This document shows positions 13,787 through 13,971 of a DNA stretch of 13,971 bases, piece after piece. Below the pieces are notes generated by a model. The model saw only the letters and a program-made list of their open reading frames with translations. It was not told where the DNA came from and searched no databases. Source of the stretch: Candidatus Marinamargulisbacteria bacterium SCGC AAA071-K20. GTDB lineage: Bacteria; Margulisbacteria; Marinamargulisbacteria; GCA-2716485; AAA071-K20. Both the position numbers and the translations under genes were made by a program. The stretch spans positions 1-13,971 of the forward strand of contig QFBU01000036.1 in assembly GCA_003265975.1 (NCBI GenBank), read 5' to 3'. Numbering within the stretch: position 1 is the first letter of the stretch; every line of letters starts with the position of its first letter.

Positions 13787-13971
13787 GGCGCTGTCGCACA
13801 GCTAAGCACAAACTGATAAAAGTCTACCAAAATAGAGGTGTCAGATGAAGATAAGTCAAAAAATGAAAAGCCTAGTCAAAAATCACAATTATCCATCTGA
13901 GCTATCGAGATATTGAAGAAATATTGAAGATCAGAGGGTTCAAAACAATTGATCATGCCTCTTTACAGAGA
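13787..13971 (+). mobile_element. Left end of an IS6-family insertion sequence (runs off the window)
   Basis: GGCGCTGTCGCA at 13787-13798 matches the IS6-family terminal repeat pattern (GGCxCTGTYGCA). It is followed 46 nt later by the start of a transposase frame with IS6 motifs. The right end, and any 8-bp target duplication, lie beyond the window. Confidence 0.65.
13845..13971 (+). pseudogene. Frameshifted IS6-family transposase, N-terminal part
   Basis: ATG 13845 follows GAGGTG at 13835-13840 and reads MKISQKMKSLVKNHNYPSE before stopping at TGA 13914-13916. The second frame, open from 13876 to the window end, reads LSYRDIEEILKIRGFK then IDHASLQR from 13897 on. This is the helix-turn-helix region of IS6 transposases (LSYRDxEExxxxRGxxVDHxTxxRW). 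In intact members about a dozen residues of the type xIIxHAVWLYxRFx sit between the Pro-Ser/Pro-Glu motif and LSYRD. Here they are missing and the frame changes at about 13897-13901, so a deletion has inactivated the gene. The rest lies outside the window. Confidence 0.65.

Noticed and set aside
13845..13916. Short ORF resembling the C-terminal tail of type I restriction HsdR (LVKNHNYPSEL)
   Set aside because: The other frame just downstream gives clear IS6 transposase sequence, and an IS6 terminal repeat lies upstream.
1..13971. CRISPR array or direct-repeat array
   Set aside because: No regularly spaced direct repeats were seen in any intergenic stretch.

Overview
The window is a low-GC bacterial chromosome segment of core housekeeping genes broken by short accessory patches. 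A secreted, probable outer-membrane beta-barrel (9560-10192) points to a diderm organism. The gene set (accB, recJ, a bifunctional rel, rdgB, aroA, hisD, groES, groEL) does not fix the phylum. An uncultivated lineage such as Margulisbacteria is only a guess.

Layout. 1-258 is the 3' end of an unknown gene. 278-512 on the minus strand holds tRNA-Pro(UGG), a long imperfect hairpin starting directly after its encoded CCA, and a probable terminator. 673-1014 is a small gene of unknown function, separated by a bidirectional terminator from the convergent operon accB-recJ-rel-rdgB (1078-6015, minus strand). That operon is tightly packed (5-nt gap, 14-nt gap, 4-nt overlap) and joins fatty-acid precursor synthesis, single-strand DNA exonuclease activity, (p)ppGpp metabolism and nucleotide-pool cleaning. 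Divergent from it are aroA and hisD (plus strand). Each has a sigma70-like promoter placed so that transcription should start at the ATG, which suggests leaderless mRNAs. 8898-9559 is a decayed accessory patch: a broken IS630-type transposase 3' end and a GC-richer 3' gene fragment. The beta-barrel gene follows, then the groES-groEL operon on the minus strand with a near-consensus promoter and no canonical CIRCE. Divergent from groES is a gene for a 281-aa protein of unknown function. The window ends with tRNA-Leu(UAA), again with a long hairpin downstream of its CCA, and the left end of a frameshifted IS6-family element.

The features most worth a second look are the two tRNA 3'-trailer hairpins, the apparently leaderless aroA and hisD, the two unknown proteins that both begin MSIG behind strong ribosome-binding sites, and the two IS remnants with small disruptive deletions in conserved transposase motifs. 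No CRISPR array and no complete mobile element is present. I do not see a convincing new multi-gene defence or biosynthetic system; the best candidates for something undescribed are the tRNA-linked structured trailers.
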